Positions 12,072 through 24,954 of a stretch of DNA of 64,000 bases are shown in pieces (position 1 is the first letter of the stretch; every line of letters begins with the position of its first letter). A model generated the notes under the pieces. The model saw only the letters and a list, made by a program, of their open reading frames with translations, did not search any database and had not been told where the DNA came from. The DNA is from Climacteris rufus. Lineage: Eukaryota; Chordata; Aves; Passeriformes; Climacteridae. The position numbers and the translations under genes were made by a program. The stretch spans positions 198,554 to 262,553 of the forward strand of contig VZRZ01002673.1 in NCBI GenBank assembly GCA_013398175.1. Reading direction: 5' to 3'.

Positions 12072-13480
12072 ACTGCGGGTCAGAAAGCAGAGTTAGAATT
12101 ATGCTTTCATTGCAGTGGCATGAATGGGAGCACATAATTGGCATTCTTCCCCTCTTGATCAGATGCCTCCTTCAGGGGATTTCTGCACCCAATACGTTGC
12201 GGCTCATCCATTCACTGCATGGCATGGATGGGGCTTTTGTTTTCAAATTATGATTTTTCTATTCTCTGATTTCTTCCATAACCTGGGAAAGCCCCAAGCC
12301 TCCCCCCGTGCACAGCCCTTTGTTTGGGAGAACAACCCGAGGTCACGCTGTGCTGAATGTGGCTGTTGTTGCATCACCCCCTGTGCATGTTTCTGTGCTT
12401 CTGGCTCAGTGGGGAGCTGTCGACCCCCGGGGCAGTGATCCTGGTGCTCCTCTCAGGTTTGTGGAGTCCTGCATTTCTGAGTCCAAAGAGATGAGTATGA
12501 TTGTGACCAGTCCAATAAGGCTTCCTCCAGGGATGTACGGAGATGCTCAGCTGGGACAGGCTTATTGTGTCTCTTGACCAAACCCAAGGCCTGATTTGCT
12601 TTTCCATTATTGGGCTTAATAGCTTTTTTTGCCCTTTATGATTTCCAGCTCCGTTGCAGTGAGGACTTGCCGGTGGATTCAGGTTCAGCAAAACACTTGA
12701 GTACGTGCTTAACCCGAGCTGCAGCCAGGGCCTTGCCAGGACTCGGGTGTGTATTTGCTTCAGATGATACATCTGGTAAATGCTTACAGCAAGTGCATAT
12801 GGTGCTGCAAAAAACTCACATCTATCCCGACACTGGTGGCCACATGGAAGCCTTTCCAGCTGGGTGTCAGGTCCTGGTCATCCTCCCTATGTGGTTCCTT
12901 CTCAGCACTGCCCACTCAGGACTCCTCTCTCACCCTGAATGCACGTTTGCAGTTTCCTTCTCCACAGAGCCACTGGCCAGACCAGGTGCCTCGTGTCACT
13001 TTGTCTTGTCCTTTGCTGGGACAATGCCCACCCTGCTGTTGATCTCAGATCAGTTCAGCAGCAGTGGCCAACAGCAACTAACAGCTGTTGATGGCTGAGG
13101 CTTGCCTCTTCGTTTATTCATAGACAAATGTTTTAACCTGTCAGTGTTAAGAAATCAAATTGATGGGAGAGATTTTGTTTTATTCCTTGTTTCTGTTAGT
13201 CAAAAGGGCAATTCCTTCTTTCATATCTTCCAGCCACGGACTCAGTTCTACTGTACCTTGTCTGGAAAATCTTTATTTTCAAGGCACAGGGAAAATGATC
13301 TTTGTAAAATATAAACTATGAGAATGTTCGTTCCCCTCTGGCTTTAGGAGGAGGAGAGCAGCTGGTAGAGAGTGGATGTGAAAGGCTTTATCTGCTATAT
13401 TTTGGTTACTGCGCTTTGAGTGATGGGTTTAATAATTGATAGAGCAATTTAGCAATGATCCATAATCCTGAAAGAAGCCT

Positions 13481-13526
13481 ACGCTCCCCTCCCTCTCCCT
13501 CTCCCTCCCTCTTTCCTTCCCTCCGA
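13481..13526. repeat. CT-rich simple repeat
   Basis: Repeated CCCTCT and CCTT units form an almost pure polypyrimidine tract of about 45 bases. It is a simple repeat with no associated gene. Confidence 0.8.
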
Positions 13527-15002
13527 GACTGACAGGCTGCTCTCAGTGGTTTTGTCTGCAAAATTTCATCCCTTGGTTTCGTAAACAGCCTGACATGGGA
13601 GAGGGGGGAAAAAAAGCAACTGTTTCTAAATCTTTTGTCTTGTTTCCACAAACAGCTGCACTGCCTTCTCCAGCTCTGGGCTTCAGACGTTTATTTGCTC
13701 ACATGCTCTTGATGAAGATAGCAGGAGGTTTTCTTTAAGGCCCTAACTTAAATGAAATGTATATGTGCAATGTGTATAGGAGAGCAGAGTAGTGCAGAGC
13801 CTCCCAGTAGGGGCCCCTCCCTCCCCATTTAAACCCAGGCTTTGTTCATGGCTGAATCCAGCTTTCTTAATCCCAAGAAAGGTGCATAGGGATGGCAAGT
13901 GCTTGATATGTAAGTGTGGCTTGCTTGAAAGTCTTCCAGGATTAACCTATGGAAATTGCTTTTTCCAAGAACCTCATGCGGATGGTGGCAGCAAACATCA
14001 GGATCCTGTTGGAGTGCCTGATGGGTGTCTGGGTGACTCCCCATTTTTAAAGATGGATGCAAACCCATGGCAGCATAGGGTTGTGTCTCCAGGTGCAGGG
14101 TGTGTACCCCCTTTATGGGGGTAAGGGGTTTCCTATGTAGGATGTCCATCCCTCTCTCCATCCACAATAAGTGTGGAAGAGAGTGGGAAAGATGAAACAG
14201 AAAAAGGAGCGAGATATAGCAAACGAGAGAAAAAGAGACAAGGTTATCGGTACTGAATATGTGTTGAGGCCAAGGGAGAGTGAGGAGAGGGAGGAGGTGC
14301 AGCCTGGCAGCAAGCCAGGTGTAGGCAAAGTCAGGTGAGATGTATTAAATTATGTTTTTCCATATGTATTACATAGATGCCAGATTGACAACAAGTTGTA
14401 ATTAAACATGACATAAAGTCAGCTATGCACAGCTGTATTATTCCTTAAAATTACAAGGGGTGAGGTCCTTTGGAGCACAGCAGAATTTGTGGATGCTCTG
14501 CCATGGGAGGTCTCTAAGAAAAGCTAGCTGAATGCTCGCCAGGAGTGACACAGGCATTGATTGGATGGCCCAGGATTGGGGCAGGGAGGGAGTGGGTGAC
14601 TTTCCTGAGGTCTGGGCTAGCCCTATCTGCCTCTGACACCATGCTCTGGAGTATTTTCACCCTTCCCTGTCAGCACCCAGTGGAACACTGAGTGGTGTCA
14701 AGGGGTGAGCAGTCCATATTCTGCTTCTATGATTGATTTGCTATTAAAGGCCCTTAGCTAGCAATGAGAGGCTCACAAGACTTGGTTGATAATTACTCCA
14801 GTCAAGTTCAGAAGAAATTGTCCAACTTGCTCTCTCTTTTTCAAAAGACAGAACTGTGTGTGTGTATGTACACTTGATAAAAACACCCTGGAAGCTGCAC
14901 CTGTACCACCTGAAACACTCGCAGTTGTGTAGTATTTTGCCTGTATTAGGAGGATCTTGGTGACCTTCCTATTGAGAAGTGTATAGTTACTGTATCATAT
15001 AG

Positions 15003-15850
15003 GTTTGGAGTAGTTCAGGTGAGAGGGGGCATTGGGAGGTCGTTTAGTCCACCCTGATGGTCAAGGTAGGGTCTGTCTGTGCTGGTGGTTCATTTATCAG
15101 CGCAGTGGAGGTGTTTTCCCCATTCTCTGAGGGATTCTTTCCCGGTTCAATCTGTCTGTCACACTGTGTGTGTTCAGTGTGCTGAACACTTCTGCTCCCC
15201 ACCTGAGGGAAGAGCTTGGCACCTTTTTCTCCCTGTGGCAGAGAAGGAGGTTGGCTGCTGTCGTGAACGTCATGGCTCTCCCTCTCCCCACTGAGGTTGC
15301 TGCAGTTCACCCATCCCCTGGGGTCCCCAGACTGAACATGGTGTCCAGATGTGGCTGGAGGTGGGTCACCGCATTCCTTTGTCTGCTGGCCCTGCTCTAG
15401 GGAGGCTCTTGATCCAGCTGCTGCCACGGTCTTTGTTTCAAGCACACTGTCCCTCAAATCAAGGAGCTCGTGGCCATTCCAGCTGAGCAGTTCCCCCCTT
15501 GTTACCAGGGCTCATCCATCCCAGGGGCTGGACCTGCCATTTGTCCTGTCTGCATTTTGAAGGTCCCTATTGGTCCTTGCCTTCTGCCTGTCCAGCTCCC
15601 TCTGGGTGGCAGCCCTGCCCTCAAATGCATCAGCAGGTCTCTCCAGCCTGGTATTACCCATAAACTGGATGAGAATGCACTCTGCCTCCTCCTCGGGTCA
15701 GTGATAAAGACTTTAAACAAGACCAGTCTGGGATAAACCCCTGCGGTACCTCACTTGTTACCAGCCTCCGGTTTATATTTATGTCCTGTAATATAAACCA
15801 TCACTGCGAGCTGAGTGGATCCAGCTTCCAGTCCTTTGAGCTGATACAAA
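15003..15850 (-). mobile_element. Old CR1 LINE remnant with reverse transcriptase piece
   Basis: The left end (15003-15070) resembles the reverse complement of a CR1 3' end, with GGGAGGTCGTTTAGTCCACC. On the minus strand, 15750 to about 15500 translates, across at least two frameshifts, into pieces that align with the CR1 RT: VPQGFIPD (family VPQGSILG), VLFKVFITD (VLFNIFIND), GNTRLERPADAFEGRAA and QRELDR (DDTKLGGPADTFEGRAAIQRDLDR). The conserved FADDT is replaced by FMGNT, so the copy is dead. The middle part (15080-15480) is not clearly recognised and may be diverged or another insertion. Confidence 0.65.
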
Positions 15851-18800
15851 TATTTTTTGAAGTGTTGCAGACTAATCTTGAGGGGTGGGTGAGGGCAAAA
15901 TGAGCACTGCAGTGTTGGAGCTCCCCTCTAGTGGTGGTTGTACAGCTGGGCTGACAGCCCTGGAAATGGTCTGGCTACACCCACAGTAATTCCCAGAAAC
16001 CAGGTGTGCCTGTGTTTGACCTGTGAAATACAGAGCATGCTGGAATGCCCTGTAGAGGCATTGTCTTTCCTTATCACTCAAACCAACACATTTCTGTGGG
16101 CAAACTATGACAGATTGGTTGGCATTTCTCAGTGGTCCTTTACCTCCCTCAGGAATACCCCTGTGTTGACTAACCTCTCCAAGGTTGGAACTTTGTGCTG
16201 GAGTCTGAAAGGCATGGTGTGCCTGCATGTTCTGGGATGAGTCCTGACTCCCAGGCCTGTCCCTTGCTGGGGTTCTGCTGGATTGCTGTTTCTCAACATG
16301 GTCTGCAGGTCTTGGCAGTCCTTGAGACCCCACTGAGCGGCCTGCAGAGCTGTACAGCTTCTCTGTGGGCTTCAGCTGAGCATCCAAACCAACTCCAGCA
16401 CTCAGGGATGCAGGAGAAATGCTGAAGTCCTGCAGTGAGGCCAGCAGTGGGGGTGATCCCAGCACTCCCCTGCAGAGTGACACAGGTGGAGTCTGGGGCT
16501 GCTCTCCTGTCCACAGCACACGGCATGGGATGGGGAGTGAGTGAGGGAGCAGGAGCTGTTGGTGCTTGTAGGTGTTAAGCTCTGGCCCCTAATGGCTGTG
16601 TTTATCACAGACACAAAGTCTGCAAATGCCCAGGCCTGGAGCAGAGGATGGCCTTTGTCTGGGGTAATCCATATTTGATGTCTGCATCCCTTCCAGGTAT
16701 CTCTGCTAGTGGAGAGGCGGAGGGGTGAGGGAAATAGCAACTATAACCTTTTGCTTCCACAATATGAGCCTGTCTCCTTTTACATTCTTTCACTTAAGGA
16801 AAGACTTGGAGTCTGAGAGGTACAGAGGGACAAAAAAAGATTCTGTGTGCGTTCCACCTCCATTACCTAAGAGTTAAGAGTACTCTGCATCCTACAGTAA
16901 ATGGCAATAAAAACTGAACACCTCCACAAAATACAGAATGGTCAAGTGAGCAGGTATGAGAAAGAGTCCATAAAGATGCCAAAGAAAGGGTTCATCTGAG
17001 AGGAGGATAGAGCTCTATCACTTGAATAAAAACCCCATTGTAAGACACACAAAGGATACAGTTCCTTGTCCTCACAAGAGGTATCTTGGTCCACAGGAGA
17101 GCCCAAGCCCTGAGTGGGATGAAGCCCTGGGCATGCAGCTGGTCAGTTCATGCCAGTTTGGGACAGAGGAGCTCAGCTTCTGCCTCCCTGCCTCTGCCCA
17201 AGGCTTTCTGAGTGGAGATGTGAAAGCTGCTGCTTCCAGGAATTCAGGCTTTAGCAGGTGAGACGAGCAGGTAGGATAAGATAGGAGCTGTGTGTACCAG
17301 CTCAGAGACATCATCACTGTAGGTCTGTCTGCACTGCCTGCAGCTGCCCCCAACCTTCTTCTGGAAGCAGGAACACTCTCTGTTCAGAGTACTTGCTTGC
17401 CAGCAAGTATCAGCTCTTGAGTTATATTTTTGTCTGATCTGTATACTTGTCCATGAAAGACTCTGCTGAGACTATCACGCTTGGCCATGGGACCCTACCA
17501 GAGGTGGTAAATTATCCCTGAGGAGGGCAGTTTACAGGGAAGTTTTAAAATTCAGAAAGAGCCCATCTCTCTGAATCCCAGTCTGTGGAAATGAATTTTT
17601 TTGGCATTTGTTTTTAATGCCCTGTAATGTGTGGGTGAAAAAGCCAGCAAGCTAGACTGGTAATTAATTTTCCTGACAGAAACACCAGACAATGAAATTA
17701 CCCTGCCACAAAGCAGGGTTGCTAAAGTAAATACTCTGCCATCAGCAGGCCTGAAAGCAGGACGGGGTCGTGTGTGAGGTGCAAGCAAATGATGAGATGG
17801 CACTGCTGCCTCTGGGGACCTGCAGGTGCTGCCAGCACAGGGACCCTTGTGCCCTGGAGCACTGTCACTGGCAGCTCTCTGGTGTACCACGGGCACCTTT
17901 GAGCTGGGCTCCGAAGTGATGGGGGACTGGCTGGACCCAGCGCTGAGCTGAGGAGCAGGTCACCTTTTGCTATCCAGGCAAGTAATTTGGTTAGAAAGGG
18001 GTAGGAGATGTGGGAAGTGGGGATGAGCTGGCTGCTTTTCTCCTGGAGAGAGAGGTTCTTGACAGAGCTCTTCAGTCTTTCCCAGGTTAGTGGCAAGTGG
18101 TTTTTAAATCTTGGGTCTGCTGGTGAGATTTGTGGGAGCTGTGGAACAGGTTGTGCCTGTGCATGCAGAAGGGGAGTGCCCTTTGTTGGGAGACATTGAG
18201 GGCAGCACATGGGAGAGGAAGGACAGGAGGGCAAAGTTTTCTGGGTTTTTTTTTTCTGTGTCTTGTACTGGAGGCAGGAATTACTGTGCCAAGAGTGTTG
18301 CAGATGCACAGCCAAAAAATGGGCAGAGAGTGGTAAATGGGGATGTTCTTACATGTATCGAGGTACAGCTGGCTCCATTGTGTCCTGTCAGACAAGATCC
18401 TCACCACAATCAAAAGGTTTGGTGAGTCTGTGTTAAAAACCTGTATTGTTGGTACAGACAACACTCGCTGTGCAGGCATAGAGAGATCTGCTGAAGACTT
18501 CAGTGCTGTTCTGAGAGGATCTGCTGCTATGTGAATTGTCCTTTCAATTTATGATTGCAATACTCTGATGTGCACACTTTAATAGGGCATTTTCCCTTGT
18601 TACAGTGTTAGCAGCTGCAGAATGGAGAAATCCCACACAAGAACTGGTTAAGACATGGAAACTGTTTTCTTTCCCTTTGGGAAAGAGAATTACACCATCG
18701 TTATTGCTGAGCTGAATCTGAGTTCTTTTAGGAATACAAGGGTCTGTTGTGGAGTGGGCTGCATGCACATTTTAGGACCAGAATTATTTAATGTATTAAT

Positions 18801-19399
18801 TATCTGTAAAAACTGATGGACCAGTAGTGAAGTGTTCCAGCATGCAGATATTACAGATTTGCTTAGTTTAGGCTGCAGAAAAGAGTGAGGAGCAATAAAA
18901 GGGCTTGATCTAGATTATAGGAAACATTATGCCAGTGCCATCCTGAAAGGCAGTAAACATTGGAAAACAAAAAATTAACTATTTCTGGATAATTCTATGT
19001 CCTAAATTAACTGCAGCTCCTGTGGAGAAAGGACTGTGTGTCTCAGAAGATCTCCCAGATAAAACATCTGCTGAAATGCCTCCTGTCACTCCAAAAGCAA
19101 ACAAAATATTAAGCTTAGGGAAGACTGGAACGCGAAAGCATTCTGCAAATAGTGTAAAATAAGTCTGGGGAATATCCCTGTGTTTAACTCTTTCTAGGTC
19201 TGTTCAGCCTGTCTCCAAGCAGTTATGTCAGGAAGGGAAGTTGGAGGGTCAGATGATGTAAGTGGATTGAAACATCTATGGGATGGTAGAAGCCAGAAGC
19301 TGCTGCAGACATGGGAAAACAGGAGAGAGATATAAAAATAGCTTCTGCTAAAGGACAGGTGATTCAAGCACTTCAATCTTCACCTCTAGACCAATCTAT

Positions 19400-19790
19400 A
19401 TGAACATGAAGTGAGAGGTAACAAATTTAAACCTGATGATGGAAAATCAGGCTTTAAACAGCTGAGTTAAGATGCTATTGAAAGCAGAAGGTTGCCTGTG
19501 GAACTCTGTGCCACAACATGTGATTGAAGTCAAGATCTCGCCTTGTCTTAAAAAACTGGCACATGTATGTTAAGGAAGGTAGGAGTTCCACATGTTAGGT
19601 ACTATATGCAGAAGGATGTATGCATAACTGAGCATGAAGAGCTATGTCCACCTAATAGAAGTTCAGAGGTATTTTATCAGTGGACGAGTTATTTCATTAT
19701 GGAGTTTGTAGCATCCTGCACCAAAATGCTTGGCATTGGTCATCCCAAGCAGGCAGACCACTGCTCCTTGTGCTGACTCCAGCTCCCTCT
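19400..19790 (+). mobile_element. Ancient CR1/L3-like LINE 3' end
   Basis: The + strand at 19496-19564 reads without a break as LWNSVPQHVIEVK, then a short spacer and LKKLAH. This matches the C-terminal signature of CR1-clade ORF2 (WNSLPQDVIEAK...FKKGLD). The following 200 bases, ending TTGGCATTGGTCATCCCAAG, resemble the tail block 'ctggtactggccactgtcagagaca' of old amniote CR1 copies. Edges are approximate. Orientation is the same as HIPK2. Confidence 0.6.
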
Positions 19791-21715
19791 TTCACATGGC
19801 AAACAGGAGAGGTCTGCTGGCTGAAAATCTGCAAGCCTGTGTGGTGTCCAATACCTGTTGTTTCTGTGGTGTCTGAATGACTGCTTGATTAAGTTAACAA
19901 GATCTTTTTGTCTTAGGGCCACTCCTTCTCGGTGGACAAATCACAATTATGACATGAAGGCTGGGACAAAGCCACAGCAAGAGCTGGCTGTGGTGTACAG
20001 GGCACCATATCACCTGGAGATATGATCTGGCCCCCATCTCACAGGTGTTCTCCTCATTGTTCTGAAACGATCATCTCTTTCTGACTCACCAGGCAAATAT
20101 TGCAAATTAACACTTAAGCTCAATTGTGTAATGTGAATGCCAGTTTTCGATAAAGTAAAGTAAAATAATACGATCTCACCACCTCCCCTCCCTACAAGGA
20201 CAAGTCTGGATTAATAGAACGAGTGGTGTTCTGTTTAGTTGCATTTTATGTGTTTAAATAATATGGACATTGGTCTGTGGTTTTCTCCCAATAGCAGAGA
20301 TGCAAAATTCTTTTGTAGAAATTCTCTCCTAATTACTACACTCCAGGAAGCTTTAAGGAAAACCTGCTGGACAGCCAAAGACTCAGGAGAAAAAAAAATC
20401 AGAAATTTTGGAGCCTCAAATACTAGGTCATCCCTTCTTGCAGGGGTCTGAAGGTGTTGGCGGCATAAGTGTGGGGAGAGAGGGAAGGAGGTGTGTGCTG
20501 CACATGACAGCAGTGCAAGTGATTTTTATGGACAGGGAGTTTTCTACACAAAATCATGTTGGGAATATCCCTGTAGTCCACCCCTCCACTCGCTCCACTT
20601 GAGTTAGTGGGAGGGATTTGAGGTTCAGGCGATGCGTGGCTGAGCTCTCATTAGTGACCAGGGACATTTCGTGCACAATGTGGAAGGCAGACAGGGAGAG
20701 GCAGATGGCTTTGAATGCAGGATTTACATAGTAATGAGATTCAGGTCACCATAGCTGTCTTTTTCTCTCTGCATTTTGTCTAGGTGTCGAGTAGTGTGTA
20801 GGGATGACAGGGATGATGGGATGACGGAATAGGGAGGAAAGGAGGAAAATTAACCCCTTGTTCATAAGGAGAGATTGGTGTTAGAATAAAAAGTTTGTCA
20901 CAGTGGGCTAAAGAGCAGTACGGTATGACAGCAGCAAGCACAGATGAAGCTAGAAGGGCTAAAGGTAGCCACTTCTTAAGTTTCTGGTTTGGGTTTGTTT
21001 TTTGTGGGAATGACACAAGGCATTCTAACTTTTAAACCCCAGAATTTCCTGTAATTTTTACATTCTGTGTTGCTAGTTTGAGAATAGATAGTTTGGGGCC
21101 TTTATCATTACAAGTGAACCCAAAATTGGGGAAGTTTGTGGACTGAAGATGGAGTATAGATTCTTGCTACAGGGCCTTTGCTTCTTACTTTGGGGAAAAA
21201 AATTACCAATTTTGCTTGGTTTCTTGGCTAAAGACTTGTCTTGACATGACTATGTAATGGCGTGATTAAAATATAATATTTTCCACTGCAATTGGTAATC
21301 CTCAGTATGATCTCACTGTGTCAGATCTTATCCTGATGACAGATGGGAAACTGGGAACCATGGGTCCTATTTCGAGCTTTGGATGGTGGCACTTGATTTA
21401 CTCAATAGTCAACCCCAGCCATTCCCGAAATATGCAGGGCTTGAGAAATCCCAAAGCTATATTTAAAATTATGAAAGTTTTAAAGCAATGTGTGTTTCTT
21501 TTGCCTGTCTTCTGCTTCTTTTTTTTCTTTATAGTTAGAGGAATATGGGAAAGTAAATTGTTCTTTCTGTTGTACATCACCTGACTCCAGAAGCTGGGGC
21601 TTTCAAAGTGTTGCAAGAACAGCAGAGAAGCTTTAGGTGATCCTTGTGTAAAATAGGAACTGTCACTTAATAATTGCAAGTGGAAATCTAGGCAGAGATG
21701 GGAGAAGTATGGAAG

Positions 21716-21735
21716 GTGTTTGTGTGTGTGTATAA
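21716..21735. repeat. Short (GT)n tract
   Basis: Interrupted GT dinucleotide repeat in the intron upstream of the first exon in the window. Confidence 0.7.
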
Positions 21736-22642
21736 GATATTCAGTTTTTTGAAAACACTTCTGGTTCTTTCACATAGAAGTTTTTGAAATACAGAGCGCT
21801 TGGGGTACTAAGGTCAGGATTCCTCTCATCTCACCTTGGCCACTGAAACAAAGTGAGCTCATCTAACCTTGTCATACAGACCTTTTCAGCGCCAGTGGAG
21901 AAGGATTCAAACCATCCAAGGCAGTGGGACAAATTCCCCCTGGAAGGGGAGGGGGCAGAGGTGCTTTGGTGTCATCTCCTGGAGCTGACAATAATTGCAT
22001 TGCTACATTTTGTCCGTTTGGGCTGAAAGGGAAAAGGAAATCTAATCAGGCGCCTGGGACAGATTGGGGAAGGAAGGCTTCTTGGCTACTTCCTCCTGAG
22101 GAAAAGGCTTAGGTCTAATAGATCTAATTGCATTATTTCTCTGTTTTATTGTTACAGCCATTTGTTTAAAAAGTCAGTAATCCTTTTATACCAGTCCTGT
22201 AATGATTATTTAATGTCTGGCTGTTTGTGGACCCACCGAGCTGTGTGAACAGAGGATGCTACACTGCAGGGGATCTGCACAGTTCTCCCCAGGACATCAA
22301 GCTGGCCCTCAGAGCCTCAAGTGGGGCCTTAATTGGGTAGCTTCATATTCCCACTTGCTGAATTAATATAATGGTAGTTTTCTCCTTTACAAAATGCTGC
22401 AAAGAGTAGGGCTGTCTCTGGACTGTATACAGCCGTAATACTCCTCTACAAGGATAAATATTCACCAACTAATGTTTGGTTAGCAGGCCCTTTGCCAGTG
22501 ACTGGTGGGTCCCTCAGCTCTGTCGGAGCAGTGACACTTGTTGGCAGCAGCTCCCTGAGTGTCACAACGGGCACCAGCTGCCCTACGCCGTCCGGGCGGG
22601 TCTGCTCCCCTTGCTGATGTTTGCTGACCTCTTCCTTTGCAG

Positions 22643-22766
22643 AGCCCCTGAAATCATCCTCGGTTTACCCTTTTGTGAAGCAATCGATATGTGGTCATTG
22701 GGATGTGTCATTGCAGAGCTGTTCTTGGGCTGGCCCTTGTACCCGGGAGCTTCAGAGTACGATCAG
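22643..22766 (+). CDS. HIPK2: HIPK2 exon 3: kinase subdomains VIII-IX
   Basis: The exon follows a TTGCAG acceptor and ends CAG|GTGGGT. Its first base completes the split arginine of SRYYR; the rest encodes APEIILGLPFCEAID, then MWSLGCVIAELFLGWPLY and PGASEYDQ, 41 full codons. The APE motif closes the activation segment, and DMWSLG is the subdomain IX aspartate-tryptophan helix typical of CMGC kinases. HIPK2 is a nuclear Ser/Thr kinase, activated by autophosphorylation on the activation-loop tyrosine, that phosphorylates p53 Ser46, CtBP and others. That tyrosine, the HRD loop and the DFG motif lie in the upstream exon outside the window. The peptide matches human HIPK2 from about residue 369. 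Confidence 0.97.
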
Positions 22767-24834
22767 GTGGGTATGGATATTGCCCTGGGTGTGGGAAGTG
22801 CACAGGTGTTTTTTCCTTCTCTTGTCAGAGTGAACAGATGCCAGCTTTTTTACTTCTGTTAATGATGGATGTGTGTTTCTTAGTGTCTCTAGTCAACCTT
22901 GTCATTATGCACCTGGGGTATTTATTCCAGGTAAGCAGTGTGCAGCTTGGTACGCTGCCTTTTAAGACCTGACCGCCTGAGTGAAATCTCAATCAAGAGT
23001 TGACGCTGCCATTGACTGGAGAGCTCTGTACATGTCTCTCCTCACTGAGCAGGCACCCTTTCTCTGCTGTAACAGCAAGTGCTGTATAAAGGCTTATTTG
23101 TTAGAAGAAACTGCACAAACTCAGCTGTGTTTCATAACCCCTTTTATGAGAGTGCATATTAAAAGCAATGACAAGAAGGAGAATGTTGGCATTGATGTAG
23201 GTTTCCAGTTAATGTAAGCTGTCGTCCTTTTTCTCCCTATAGGCTTTTATGCCCTTTTTGTAGTCCTAAAACCGATAATGCAGCAGCAGCTAGAGCCAGG
23301 GCTGTAGAATACATTCCCATAGTATTTTCCAGGCTGATCTTAGCTCTCTGCAAATGCAGCCTGAAAAGGGTCTTTTTTCTTTTAGGAAATTCTTTTTTTT
23401 TCTTTTTTTTTAAAGGCAGGGTAATAAATAAGTTTTTCATTTATTGAAATGTTTTCTTGACTCTTCTTTAGAAACTAGTATTTTTTTAATCAGAGCTCTA
23501 AAGGTAAAATTTGGCAGGGGAAATAATAACTTGCAGCAAAGAGCAGGGCTATTAGTGACTCCAAAGGAAATCAGATGTAGCTGAAAAACTTAGAAGTGTT
23601 TGAAAATCGCATACCAAGCATGAAGAGAAGATTTCTTTCTTTTCCCTGTTGCACCCCAAAAGTCATAAAACACACAGCTGAAAAAGAAATCACCATACCT
23701 TACTGGCCAGCTTAACTGCCCAGCACAGAGCTTCCTCTGGCAAAGTATGATGAGGGCTCCTGGGGAGCTGGGAAAGGGATACTGGCTGATTCTAGCCCCT
23801 CACTGCAGCACTGGCACTGGGCTGCAGGCAGGATTGTGCTGCCTCTCAGGTGGTTGAGCCCTGATGGACCTAAGGAGCTGCAGAGCTGAGAAAGCCGTGT
23901 GCAGTTAACGGGAGCCTCAGTTCTTGGAAGTGGCTGAAACCATGGCTGCTTTTTGTGCCTTTATTTGTTTAATATTTTTAACCTTCTCTGTCTGTTCTCT
24001 CAAAAACACTTTCCATTCTTCCCTAGAATTTTCTAGAGTAGATGACTGGTTTTAGTAGTTTTGCAGAGCTTGCAGCAATTTCACAGAATGACACCATTCA
24101 GGAGGTAGAAGATGCCAAAGTTAAGGTTTTGTGTGACATCCATCTTTAATTGTGTAATCACAGACCCTCTCTCCTTTATAAATAAATGAAAGTTTGAGGC
24201 CCTGGAAACACATATATAATATCTTTTAGCTGTGTGGGTGCCAATGAGGTCATGCTTGTGGATGTAACCCAAATAATGTCATGTAGTCAGTAGAGATGAA
24301 GTACTTTCCATACCATGAAGGCATCAGTTTGTTTGAGTGTATATTTCACCTAAGTTCAAAGGCAGTCATTTTGTAGTCCTCTGTTTTGAACTTCAGACTG
24401 CTCCTAGGACAGGCTGTGCACTCAGATGGAAGAAAATCAGCAAAAGTTAGAGAGCAAATATCAAATTGTTGAAATTACTTCCTGGAGAAGAGAGGGTGAC
24501 ATAAAAAAAGTGCTAAGTGGTGAGGCACCCCATTGAAATCTTTCTCTTTGACCTCTAAAACTTAAGGATTTTCCTCTCTTTGTCCTTAGGCCTTGTGGGA
24601 GTGCATTGTAAGGGTGAGTTTCCAGGGATATATGTGACAAATGGAAGGAATTTCATACGGAAATTCTCTTCCTATCATTCCTTGCACTAAGTTTTTTGGG
24701 GTGAAGTCTAACTACATGCTGTGTTTTCTCTTTTTTTGCTTGTTCCATTGTTTCAAATGCCTCCTGCACTCCTTCAAGGAAGACCCCCAGAGATCTTCAC
24801 AGGACAAACATGACCTCTCATCCTTCTCTTACAG
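22767..24834 (+). other. HIPK2: HIPK2 intron 3
   Basis: GT-AG intron of 2068 bases, phase 0. It contains a T-rich tract near 23370-23415 and no recognisable exon or complete mobile element. Confidence 0.9.
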
Positions 24835-24954
24835 ATTCGCTACATTTCACAGACGCAGGGCTTACCAGCAGAGTATTTGTTAAGTGCAGGGACAAAGACT
24901 ACGAGGTTTTTCAACAGGGATACAGACTCACCATATCCCTTGTGGAGGCTGAAG
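24835..24954 (+). CDS. HIPK2: HIPK2 exon 4: kinase C-lobe
   Basis: Forty codons between CTTACAG and AAG|GTAGGA, phase 0 at both ends. It encodes [16 protein letters not shown], then [15 protein letters not shown] and SPYPLWRLK. The QTQGLP segment is characteristic of DYRK/HIPK kinases (subdomain X, CMGC region), and the stretch to WRLK is nearly identical in HIPK1, HIPK2 and HIPK3. The downstream exons identify the paralogue as HIPK2. It corresponds to human residues of about 410-449. Confidence 0.97.

Larger units (their letters stand above)
1..22642 (+). other. HIPK2: 3' part of the long HIPK2 intron 2
   Basis: No exon of HIPK2 or another gene is recognisable here. The first exon in the window needs one base to finish a split arginine codon, so this stretch ends in a phase-2 intron whose upstream exon (N-terminus, kinase N-lobe, DFG and activation loop through SRYYR) is off the left edge. 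In mammals this intron is also long and follows a very large coding exon. The stretch holds simple repeats, two LINE remnants, MIR-like fragments and octamer motifs, listed separately. Open frames of 179 aa (2086-2625), 193 aa (6983-7564) and 215 aa (minus, 15872-16519) match no family I know and look like chance. Confidence 0.85.

Noticed and set aside
15872..16519. 215-codon minus-strand open frame next to the CR1 remnant
   Set aside because: It lies where upstream RT sequence would be in a full CR1 but shows no RT or endonuclease motif, no splice sites and no family I know; most likely chance.
17722..18315. 197-codon minus-strand open frame
   Set aside because: Pro/Ser-rich with no recognisable motif, no splice or promoter signals, and overlaps several unrelated frames.
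1..22642. Upstream HIPK2 exon with HRD and DFG motifs
   Set aside because: Looked for peptides such as DFGSASHVSK and STYLQSRYYR in the + strand frames and saw none; the exon is taken to be outside the window.
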